NCBI GenBank assembly: GCA_017479315.1
Contig: JAFVCI010000052.1
Location: 1 to 17,467, forward strand
Length of the DNA: 17,467 nucleotides
From: Opitutales bacterium
GTDB lineage: Bacteria > Verrucomicrobiota > Verrucomicrobiia > Opitutales > UBA9783
Direction: 5' to 3'
Under the pieces are notes generated by a model. It made no database searches. It saw only the letters and a program-made list of their open reading frames with translations, and was not told where the DNA came from. Shown one piece after another: positions 7,563-13,405 of this stretch; position 1 is the first letter of the stretch, and every line of letters starts with the position of its first letter. Position numbers and translations under genes: made by a program.

Positions 7563-8948
7563 CTATTCGCCCTTAAACTGCGCCGCCAACTGCGTCAGTG
7601 TCTTTTTGGCATCGCCGTAAATCATACGAACGTTGTCTTTTAAAAACAATTCGTTCTCCAGCCCCGAAAAACCTTTTCCCTGTCCGCGTTTGAGCACCAG
7701 TACGGTTTTCGCTTTGAAAACCTCCAATATCGGCATGCCGTACAACGGCGAATTTTTATTTTCGACCGCTGCCGGATTGACCACATCGTTGGCTCCGATC
7801 ACAATCGCAACATCCGTTTCTTGGAAACGCGCATTAGCGGCTTCCAACTCCGTCAGTTGGTCGTAATCCACATCCGCTTCCGCGAGAAGGACATTCATAT
7901 GTCCCGGCATACGCCCTGCCACGGGATGGATGGCATAAAATACTTCTGCGCCGTTCTCCGTCAATTTTTGCACCAACTCTTTTACCGCATGCTGTGCCTG
8001 CGCCACCGCCAACCCGTACCCGGGAACAATCGCCACCGTCCGTGCCGCTTCCAACGGGAAGTAAGCATCTTCCGCCATCATTGTCTTCGGCTTGCCGGAA
8101 GATTTCGATTGTGCTTTTGTTTCCGACGCCTCAAAGCCGCCCAATAATACTTTTCCGATCGAACGATTCATGGCTTTGCACATGATGAGCGTTAAGATGA
8201 GACCGCTCGTTCCGACCAAACATCCTGCAACGATAAGAACTTTGTTGAGCGAAATCAGCCCCGCCGCACACGCCGCAACGCCCGACAGACTGTTCAACAG
8301 CGCAATTACCACCGGCATGTCACCGCCACCGATGTGGAGTGTGAACAGAATTCCTGCGATGAGGCTGAATGCAATCATTGCATAAAACGGATCGAAACCG
8401 AAGATACTTTGAGATACAATCCAACCGCACGACGACCAATACAAAAAACACAAGAGGGCAAAGCAAACATACGGTTGGAACGGAAATACAATCGAACCGC
8501 TCGGCAATTTTCGACTTAATTTTCCGTACGCAACCAAACTTCCCGTGAAGGTAATTCCGCCGATGATAACAGCCGAGACGATGGCAACCTGTGTAAAAAC
8601 AACCCCTGTCCCAACCGAATCGTCCGAAGTATGCATTAATTTAAGCCCTTCGACAACACCAACCAACAAACTCGCCAATCCGCCGAAGCCGTTAAACAAT
8701 GCCACCAATTCCGGCATCGCCGTCATTTTGACGTAAGACGCCGTCCAAATACCGATCAACGATCCAAATGTAACTATGCTGACCAATATCCATATGTTTT
8801 TCGGCGGGAACGCCCACAAAGTCGTTGCCACCGCCAACAGCATCCCGATACCTGATAAAACATTGCCTTTTCTTGCGGTCGCCGCCCTTCCCATCAGTTT
8901 GAGACCGACTATCAGCAAAATTGCCGCTGAAACGAAGAAAGCGTCCAT
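7563..8948 (-). CDS. pntB: NAD(P) transhydrogenase subunit beta
   Basis: Beta subunit of the proton-translocating transhydrogenase in the inner membrane, which couples proton re-entry to reduction of NADP+ by NADH. The 461-residue protein has a multi-pass membrane domain (about residues 1-265) followed by the soluble NADP(H)-binding domain III. The latter is marked by IVPGYGLAVAQAQ (307-319), HPVAGRMPGHMNVLLAEA (341-358), VIGANDVVNPAA, SPLYGMPILEVFKAKTV and YGDAKK near the end. The membrane segment MPELVALFNGFGGLAS has NGFGG, a common bacterial variant of the region around E. coli His91. It starts 2 nt after the pntAB stop, so the two are an operon. The NAD-binding alpha-1 subunit gene (pntAA) is not in the window. 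Confidence 0.96.
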   Translation of the reverse strand: MDAFFVSAAILLIVGLKLMGRAATARKGNVLSGIGMLLAVATTLWAFPPKNIWILVSIVTFGSLIGIWTASYVKMTAMPELVALFNGFGGLASLLVGVVEGLKLMHTSDDSVGTGVVFTQVAIVSAVIIGGITFTGSLVAYGKLSRKLPSGSIVFPFQPYVCFALLCFLYWSSCGWIVSQSIFGFDPFYAMIAFSLIAGILFTLHIGGGDMPVVIALLNSLSGVAACAAGLISLNKVLIVAGCLVGTSGLILTLIMCKAMNRSIGKVLLGGFEASETKAQSKSSGKPKTMMAEDAYFPLEAARTVAIVPGYGLAVAQAQHAVKELVQKLTENGAEVFYAIHPVAGRMPGHMNVLLAEADVDYDQLTELEAANARFQETDVAIVIGANDVVNPAAVENKNSPLYGMPILEVFKAKTVLVLKRGQGKGFSGLENELFLKDNVRMIYGDAKKTLTQLAAQFKGE

Positions 8949-8950
8949 AA

Positions 8951-9238
8951 CTACTTTTTAAACATTTTCAGCATGCGGTCGGTCACGCAATAGCCACCGA
9001 CCACATTGATGATGGCGAAAAAAATTGCTACGTAACATAAAACCTCCGTTATCGCATCCGTTGTATATGACAACGCCGCCAACGCCCCTACCAGCGTAAT
9101 TCCCGAAATCGCATTGGTTCCCGACATCAGCGGCGTATGCAGCTGTGACGGAATTTTTCCGATCAGTTCAAAACCCAGCCAACCTGCCAACACCATACAA
9201 AATGCCAGCCATCCGTAATCTATACTTACCGTCTCCAT
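8951..9238 (-). CDS. pntAB: NAD(P) transhydrogenase subunit alpha-2 (membrane part)
   Basis: A 95-residue membrane protein matching the small alpha-2 subunit of split-alpha transhydrogenases. The diagnostic IPSQLHTPLMSGTNAISGI lies at residues about 29-47 and is followed by hydrophobic segments LVGALAALSY and VLCYVAIFFAIINVVGGYCV and the basic end DRMLKMFKK. It supplies membrane helices that pair with PntB. Normally it is preceded by pntAA (about 370-390 residues, NAD(H)-binding). Here the next gene upstream on the same strand is a sugar transferase, 69 nt away. An open but start-less frame ends 4 nt before this ATG. The complex needs PntAA, so its gene is presumably elsewhere or lost. Confidence 0.93.
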   Translation of the reverse strand: METVSIDYGWLAFCMVLAGWLGFELIGKIPSQLHTPLMSGTNAISGITLVGALAALSYTTDAITEVLCYVAIFFAIINVVGGYCVTDRMLKMFKK

Positions 9239-9307
9239 ATCTTTATTCCGAAATCCTTTTCGCCAAAGATAAAGGAAATTTTTGCGTTACCGCTCCTGCA
9301 ATCCCGA

Positions 9308-10012
9308 TTAACGCGGCAAATCCATTAGGTACGGTTCTTTTTCGCCGCTCAAAACTTCATACGGCACACCGCAATCGCCCAATTTAACAATAAACTTTGC
9401 CATATGTCGCAACGTCCACCGATGACTGATAAAATTTGTCGCATTAAAAAACAACAGAACGCAATCTACCCAGACGGAACGATGCTCAACGTAAAAAAGA
9501 GCCAGACGGGACTTGATCGGACGACAGATATGCAGATAAGCATCGTAAGGATTTGAATAGTGAGACAACAGCCCCCCCTCCCGTGACATAAACAGAACAG
9601 CAAAATCAGATATCCCGGGGAGAATGCTGATAATATCATTCTCTCGCGATGTAAAATCTTGATACTCTAAGACAGCCCTCGGCCTCGGTCCGATCAGCAA
9701 CATATCGCCTTTAATAACGTTTATCAGTTGAAAAAATTCATCCAACTTCAAAAATCGCATTATCCATCCGATTTTTGTGATTCGAACATCCGAAAACGAT
9801 GTATAAGGGTTAACTGCATCTGAATTTACTATCATTGTTCTCAGTTTGATCATTGAGAAAAGTTTCCCATCCTTGCCTACCCTATCCGAGATATAAATCG
9901 GATTTTTCCGATCCTGAAGAAATACGATAACGATACAAAAAATAAGCAACGGACTTAGTAAAATCAGCAAAAACAACGCAAGAATCCGCTGTGTGAAATT
10001 CCAAAACATCAT
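9308..10012 (-). CDS. Bacterial sugar transferase (polyprenyl-phosphate glycosyl-1-phosphate transferase family)
   Basis: Probably transfers a sugar-1-phosphate from a nucleotide sugar to undecaprenyl phosphate at the inner membrane, the first step of a surface polysaccharide. The 234-residue protein has one N-terminal membrane segment (about residues 9-32), then the family signatures DRVGKDGKLFSMIKLRTM (43-60), LKLDEFFQLINVIKGDM (88-104, with the catalytic Asp-Glu pair), IGPRPRA (107-113) and ILPGISDFAV (130-139; LKPGITG in many members). The family is also called WcaJ/PglC-like; the sugar cannot be read from sequence. Two ATGs sit together (10012, 10009). A TATAAG at 10024-10029 would place initiation only about 5 nt before the first. 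It lies directly upstream of pntAB, where pntAA would be expected. Confidence 0.9.
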   Translation of the reverse strand: MMFWNFTQRILALFLLILLSPLLIFCIVIVFLQDRKNPIYISDRVGKDGKLFSMIKLRTMIVNSDAVNPYTSFSDVRITKIGWIMRFLKLDEFFQLINVIKGDMLLIGPRPRAVLEYQDFTSRENDIISILPGISDFAVLFMSREGGLLSHYSNPYDAYLHICRPIKSRLALFYVEHRSVWVDCVLLFFNATNFISHRWTLRHMAKFIVKLGDCGVPYEVLSGEKEPYLMDLPR

Positions 10013-10246
10013 CCTGAGTGTCGCTTATAAAAACGATAAATTCAATGTTTTTGATAAAAGATCTTTTTTGGGGCGAACAAGATAATACCAAAAGCATCAA
10101 TTTTCCGCTTCCTCACATATGCTTGAAACAAGCAAACATCTAGACAAAGCTATTTTCTGCTATCAAAGATTATTCTTTTTCAAAAAACACTACCTTTAAC
10201 CATATCCCAAAACCCCATTTTCCCCTCATTTTCCCTAAACACGCTA
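10013..10246. other. AT-rich divergent intergenic region
   Basis: About 235 bp between the divergent sugar-transferase and HU genes. Near the left end the minus strand has TATAAG (10024-10029), a plausible -10 box without a good -35 box. The middle is rich in A and T runs. No gene, tRNA or strong hairpin is visible to me. Confidence 0.4.
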
Positions 10247-10276
10247 TTGACGTGCGTAAAAATGGCGATTTAATAA
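10247..10276 (+). promoter_or_regulatory. Candidate promoter for the HU-rpoZ-smpB block
   Basis: TTGACG (10247-10252), an 18-nt spacer and TAATAA (10271-10276); at 17 nt it is TTAATA. Predicted initiation near 10283 leaves about 14 nt before the HU start codon, too short for a normal ribosome-binding site, and none is seen. Confidence 0.45.
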
Positions 10277-10296
10277 AAGAAAGTGCTTTAAATTTT

Positions 10297-10572
10297 ATGA
10301 ACAAGTCAGAACTCATTGAGGAAATCCAGAAACGCATGGGCGAGAAAACCACGCGTGTGCTTGCCGAAGAGGCGTTGTCCGCCGTCTTGGAGTCCGTCAA
10401 ACACGGGATCGAAAAAGATCAAATGGTGCAGTTGGTCGGCTTCGGTACGTTTTCCGTTTCCGAACGCAAGGCGCGCAACGGCGTCAATCCGCAAACGGGA
10501 AAGCCTATCAAGATCGCCGCTTCCAAGAGCGTTAAGTTTAAGCCGAGCGCGCATTTGAAGGATTTGTGCTAG
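10297..10572 (+). CDS. HU-family DNA-binding protein
   Basis: A small nucleoid protein that bends and compacts DNA as a dimer. The 91-residue sequence begins MNKSELIEEIQ, has the strand VGFGTFSVSERKAR (about 47-60), then the beta-arm motif RNGVNPQTGKPI (60-71) with the conserved intercalating proline P65, and ends FKPSAHLKDLC, matching HU's fkpgk.lk. I prefer the ATG at 10297 because HU proteins start M(N)K.eLi; an upstream in-frame GTG at 10252 lies inside the promoter and adds a non-homologous leader. HU versus IHF cannot be fully separated, but the end and spacing favour HU. It is first in a plus-strand block with rpoZ 60 nt downstream. Confidence 0.95.
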   Translation: MNKSELIEEIQKRMGEKTTRVLAEEALSAVLESVKHGIEKDQMVQLVGFGTFSVSERKARNGVNPQTGKPIKIAASKSVKFKPSAHLKDLC

Positions 10573-10632
10573 GTCGAAAGGTTCAAAGGCAGCCGATACT
10601 TCCGCCGTTTGTTTTAGTGCTTTGAGTTTCTT

Positions 10633-10830
10633 ATGTTTATCAACACGGTTTTATTGGATAAAGCGAGTAAGGTTATTCCGAATCCGAATATTCTTGTCAA
10701 TCTGGTTTCGAAACGCGTGAAGCAGTTGCGGGACGGTTCCGTTCCGTTGGTACAATCGCTTGAGAAGCTGACGTTGGAAGACACGGCGTTGCGCGAAATC
10801 ATCGAAGGGAAGATCACCTACAATTTTTAG
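10633..10830 (+). CDS. rpoZ: DNA-directed RNA polymerase omega subunit
   Basis: Omega helps fold and hold the beta' subunit of RNA polymerase. The 65-residue protein has the compact omega pattern: LLDKASKVIPNPNILVNLVSKRVKQL (about 8-33, family Ak.i.n.f.lv...s.Ra.ql), a short linker, and LEDTALREIIEGKITY (about 48-63, family ALrEIaegkv). It is shorter than the E. coli protein (91 residues) and resembles verrucomicrobial omega proteins. The gene lies between HU and smpB, 21 nt before the latter. The sequence AGTGCTTT lies 9 nt before its start, and the same word lies 7 nt before the HU start; no Shine-Dalgarno sequence is present. Confidence 0.9.
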   Translation: MFINTVLLDKASKVIPNPNILVNLVSKRVKQLRDGSVPLVQSLEKLTLEDTALREIIEGKITYNF

Positions 10831-10851
10831 GGGTTCACCTGCGGGCTTCGG

Positions 10852-11325
10852 ATGTGTTCCGCTTCCGGCGAAAAGACAAAAGCGTTTTTGAATCGGAGGT
10901 TATCGCATGATTTTTTCATCGGAAAAACCTTCGAGGCGGGAATCGTTCTTTCGGGCACCGAGATAAAATCGTTGCGTGGCGGGAACTGTGTCATAGAGAA
11001 GTCCTTTGTGCACTTAGATCGCTACGGTCACCTCGTGTGGCTAAACGGTTATATCGATGCATACAAGTTCGGGACGTCGGAAAATCACGAACCGACGCGA
11101 AGTCGTTTTTTATTACTTCACAAGCGGGAAATTGACGAGTTGCGCGGTGCGTTGGAGCGCAGGGGCGAGAGTATTTTTCCCGTAAAGCTCTATTTCAAGC
11201 ACGGCTTGGCGAAATTGGAAATTGCGATTTGCAGGGCGAAGAAGCAGTACGATAAGCGTCAGGATTTGAAGAAGCGCGCGGAACAGCGGGATGCGGAGCG
11301 TTCGGTTCGGCAACGGTTTAAATAG
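10852..11325 (+). CDS. smpB: SsrA (tmRNA)-binding protein SmpB
   Basis: SmpB delivers tmRNA to stalled ribosomes for trans-translation. The 157-residue protein has LNRRLSHDFFIGKTFEAGIV (13-32), LSGTEIKSLRGGNC (33-46, family LtGtEVKSlR.G), NHEPTRSRFLLLHKREI (78-94), IFPVKLYFKHGLAKLEIAI (108-126) and the basic tail with AKKQYDKR (129-136), where the usual GKK.yDKR has Ala for Gly. The lysine/arginine-rich C-terminus, which enters the decoding centre, is present. Length is normal. It is in the rpoZ block, 21 nt after rpoZ. The tmRNA gene ssrA is not in the window. The ATG has no clear ribosome-binding site. Confidence 0.96.
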   Translation: MCSASGEKTKAFLNRRLSHDFFIGKTFEAGIVLSGTEIKSLRGGNCVIEKSFVHLDRYGHLVWLNGYIDAYKFGTSENHEPTRSRFLLLHKREIDELRGALERRGESIFPVKLYFKHGLAKLEIAICRAKKQYDKRQDLKKRAEQRDAERSVRQRFK

Positions 11326-11535
11326 CCGTGTCGTGTTTTGCAGTCCTTCGGAAACACGCAACACCGTAGGTTTTGTATTTTCATGGTGCGTACATGCCTT
11401 CGTGTGCGTTTATGTGCTCCCGTCTGATGCGTCCAAGCGTGCGAGTATATTCGACATCGAATATGTCGTGTGCGGTTTTGGAAAGTGAAAAGCAAACAAC
11501 GGCATAAGTTCCATGTATTTTCGGCAACATTTTAA
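11326..11535 (+). other. Intergenic region between smpB and trmL with a dyad
   Basis: About 210 bp without a gene. A hairpin CGTGTTT/AAACACG (11332-11358) follows the smpB stop; a T-rich stretch appears only 13 nt later, so it is at best a weak terminator. At 11447-11464 ATATTCGA-CA-TCGAATAT is a perfect dyad, overlapped by CGACAT/ATGTCG (11452-11468), a possible operator or cruciform. Confidence 0.4.
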
Positions 11536-11991
11536 GTGATTCACGTTATTCTTTTTCGTCCTGAAATTCCTCAAAACACGGGAAACATCGGGCGTTTGTG
11601 CGCCTGCACTCGTACACGCCTGCATCTCATTCGGCCGCTCGGTTTTTCATTGTCCGACCGCTATCTGAAGCGCAGCGGAATGGATTATTGGCAGTATCTG
11701 GATGTTCGGGAGTATATCGATTTTGAGGCGTTTTTAAGTTCTCCCGAGCGCCCAAAACGCATCTGGTTGCTGACCACGCATGCGCAAAAGATCTACACGG
11801 AGGTTTCTTTTCTGGATGAGGACGGAATTTTGTTCGGAAACGAAGGTTCGGGTTGCCCCGATTACGTACATAAGGAATTTGAAAATTTCCGCATCACCAT
11901 TCCAATGATACATCCGAAGGTACGTTCTCTCAACCTGGCAACCGCCGTTGGTATCGTGCGTTACGAAATCCTGCGCCAATGCGGGTGCTGA
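11536..11991 (+). CDS. trmL: tRNA (cytidine(34)-2'-O)-methyltransferase TrmL (SPOUT family)
   Basis: Methylates the wobble-base ribose of certain tRNA-Leu species using S-adenosylmethionine, by family knowledge. The 151-residue protein, from a GTG start, shows IHVILFRPEIPQNTGNIGRL (2-21), LHLIRPLGFSLSDRYLKRSG (29-48), MDYW (49-52), the SAM-knot region ILFGNEGSGCP (98-108) and TIPMIHPKVRSLNLATAVG (121-139), then YEILRQ (143-148). This order is the TrmL/CspR signature of trefoil-knot enzymes. The knot segment differs from the common FGPE.rGlP, having N-E-G-S-G-C. The gene stands 210 nt downstream of smpB and may have its own promoter. A 20-nt hairpin overlaps its stop codon. Confidence 0.92.
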   Translation: MIHVILFRPEIPQNTGNIGRLCACTRTRLHLIRPLGFSLSDRYLKRSGMDYWQYLDVREYIDFEAFLSSPERPKRIWLLTTHAQKIYTEVSFLDEDGILFGNEGSGCPDYVHKEFENFRITIPMIHPKVRSLNLATAVGIVRYEILRQCGC

Positions 11992-12009
11992 TTTTTTTCG
12001 GAAAAAATC
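11990..12009. other. Hairpin across the trmL stop codon
   Basis: GATTTTTT and AAAAAATC pair perfectly around the loop TCGG; the stem includes the last two bases of the TGA stop. There is no following T run outside the stem, so it is not a standard terminator. It lies in the convergent trmL/M23 gap (11992-12187), which holds no gene. Confidence 0.4.
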
Positions 12010-12076
12010 GCCCGAAATTCAAAGTTTCATAAAAACAACCTTCTCGTACCGCGCACGGAAAACAAAAGTTTTTCAT

Positions 12077-12091
12077 TTCCGAGCCTCGGAA
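12077..12091. other. Perfect short hairpin between convergent genes
   Basis: TTCCGA-GCC-TCGGAA forms a 6-bp stem with a 3-nt loop in the trmL/M23 intergenic gap. It could help end transcription from either side, but no T run adjoins it. Confidence 0.3.
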
Positions 12092-12187
12092 TTCGGACAA
12101 TCCGTCATCGTCGCATCGCGTTCGAATATCGACAAAAATAATCGCCGCCCTCTTGTTTTTATCCGATATTCAACGAAAATCCGGGCA

Positions 12188-13111
12188 TCAAAACGCTTCT
12201 CCGAATAACTCGAACAGATAACGTTCCAACGTTTCTCCCAAAAACGGTCGGTTGTCCTTGTCGAATTCCAGGGTGTGGCGATTGCCGTTCTTTTCCAATT
12301 CCCGCTTATCAAAAGAAACAACCTGCCATTTATCCTTCTGCGGTTGAAGCAACGGTTCGAAGTGCACGACGGCACCGAACCACGTAAAATCAATTTTCCA
12401 GCCGTAAAATTTTCCAGACGGCAACGATCCTAAAGCGGTGTTTTGTGCCATAAAATCGGGAATTTTGTTGGTCGCAACCGAAAGCGTAAAGGCAATCGGT
12501 TGCGCTTTTAAAAAATGCGTAAAGTTACTTTTGGCTCGGAAAAATTCCAACGGATCCAAAGAAACCAGGTTTTCACAATTCCATTTTCCGTGCACGTTCG
12601 GATCCCTGGATTTAGATTTTTGTGCATTATACCAATGCGCAAAGGTTTGTTCCGTTCCGACCGACAAGCCGACTTCGAAATGCACATGTGCATAGTACAA
12701 ACCCGGCACATTGCCGGTACATCCTATGATGCCCAAAAGCGTGCTTTGTTCCACCGATTGTCCGATTTTTAACGTTGGCTCGACGGACGCCAAATGCGCA
12801 TAAAGCGTGTAAAAGCGCAAATTCGGTTCAAAGTGTTCCAACACCACGTAATTCCCATACACACTGTTTTTCGGGTTCGTGTTGATATAAGCCACTTTCC
12901 CCGGCAAAGCGGCGAAAATACAATCCTGCGGTATATAACGGCGATCGCGATGAAGCGATTTCATATCCGCTCCCGCGTGAAATTTTTTGCCCTGATTGCG
13001 CCTGCATCCCCATAAACCGGATACAAGTCGTCCGCTTTGCGTCGGCTGAATATAATCCGCAAGCGGCTTGTTGTCGAAAAATGCGCGATTATCCGTCGGC
13101 CACCGCGGCAA
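12188..13111 (-). CDS. M23-family metallopeptidase (peptidoglycan endopeptidase), catalytic part
   Basis: The longest uninterrupted frame gives 307 residues from a TTG at 13111. It contains the M23/LytM zinc site: HAGAD (H45, D49 in this numbering), YTLYAHL with H106, and HVHFEV with H142 and H144. VAYINTNPKNSVYGNYVVLEH and KIGQSVEQSTLLGIIGCTG match the lysostaphin-like beta fold. Such enzymes cut peptidoglycan cross-links in the periplasm. The same frame continues upstream through a Pro/Lys-rich linker to a signal peptide starting with ATG at 13369, but a TAG at 13280-13282 interrupts it. The real gene is probably 12188-13369 with a nonsense codon. If only the 307-residue part is made, it would lack an export signal. 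A C-terminal region of about 130 residues is not recognised. Confidence 0.85.
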   Translation of the reverse strand: MPRWPTDNRAFFDNKPLADYIQPTQSGRLVSGLWGCRRNQGKKFHAGADMKSLHRDRRYIPQDCIFAALPGKVAYINTNPKNSVYGNYVVLEHFEPNLRFYTLYAHLASVEPTLKIGQSVEQSTLLGIIGCTGNVPGLYYAHVHFEVGLSVGTEQTFAHWYNAQKSKSRDPNVHGKWNCENLVSLDPLEFFRAKSNFTHFLKAQPIAFTLSVATNKIPDFMAQNTALGSLPSGKFYGWKIDFTWFGAVVHFEPLLQPQKDKWQVVSFDKRELEKNGNRHTLEFDKDNRPFLGETLERYLFELFGEAF

Positions 13112-13369
13112 TCCCGGTGCAAATTGAGGTACCGCCGAAACAGTTTTTTTCGGCTCGGTTTTTGCTCGAAATACTTCGGTTGCTTGCCCGTTTTTTCGAA
13201 CAACACGCGGTTTCCCGATATTTTCGGATGGCGCCGTTTTCTTCGGAGGAACACTCGGCAGAGACGGTGCAACCCCCTTCTAAATTTCCAAAGCAACCGC
13301 CTTTGTCGCCGTTCCGAACACCACAAGCAACATTGACGCCCGAATAAACTTTTTATAGAAATAAAGCAT
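13112..13369 (-). pseudogene. 5' part of the M23 gene: signal peptide and linker, broken by an in-frame TAG
   Basis: Reading from ATG 13369 in the M23 frame gives MLYFYKKFIRASMLLVV followed by FGTATKAVALEI, a typical signal peptide with basic start, hydrophobic core and a small-residue end. Codon 30 is TAG (13280-13282). The next 56 codons remain open and give a linker (KGVAPSLPSVPPKK... and PQFAPG) joining the catalytic part without any frameshift. TAG ends several intact genes here (ndk, the HU gene, rpoZ, smpB, pntB), so reassignment is unlikely. A point nonsense mutation, readthrough or a sequencing error are the options. Confidence 0.65.
13333..13361 (+). promoter_or_regulatory. Candidate promoter for the heptose kinase operon
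   Basis: TTGACG (13333-13338) with TAGAAA (13356-13361) at 17 nt, or TATAGA (13354-13359) at 15 nt. Initiation near 13367 would leave roughly 9 nt before the kinase ATG. The promoter lies inside the signal-peptide codons of the divergent M23 gene. Confidence 0.4.
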
Positions 13370-13375
13370 CGCCCA

Positions 13376-13405
13376 ATGGTATTACTTCCCCTTCAAAGCG
13401 TCCAA
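13376..13405 (-). promoter_or_regulatory. Candidate promoter for the M23 gene
   Basis: On the minus strand TTGGAC (13400-13405), an 18-nt spacer and TACCAT (13376-13381). The -10 box covers the start codon of the divergent kinase gene, and the predicted start coincides with the M23 ATG at 13369, so the transcript would be leaderless. Inference from weak boxes. Confidence 0.25.

Noticed and set aside
13280..13282. TAG recoded as a sense codon throughout the organism
   Set aside because: ndk, the HU gene, rpoZ, smpB, pntAB, pntB and the FAD oxidoreductase all end in TAG at the expected family length, so TAG acts as a normal stop.
12961..13326. Minus-strand 121-codon Arg-rich frame upstream of the M23 gene
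   Set aside because: It is an out-of-frame shadow of the M23 gene; the signal peptide and linker are read in the M23 frame instead.
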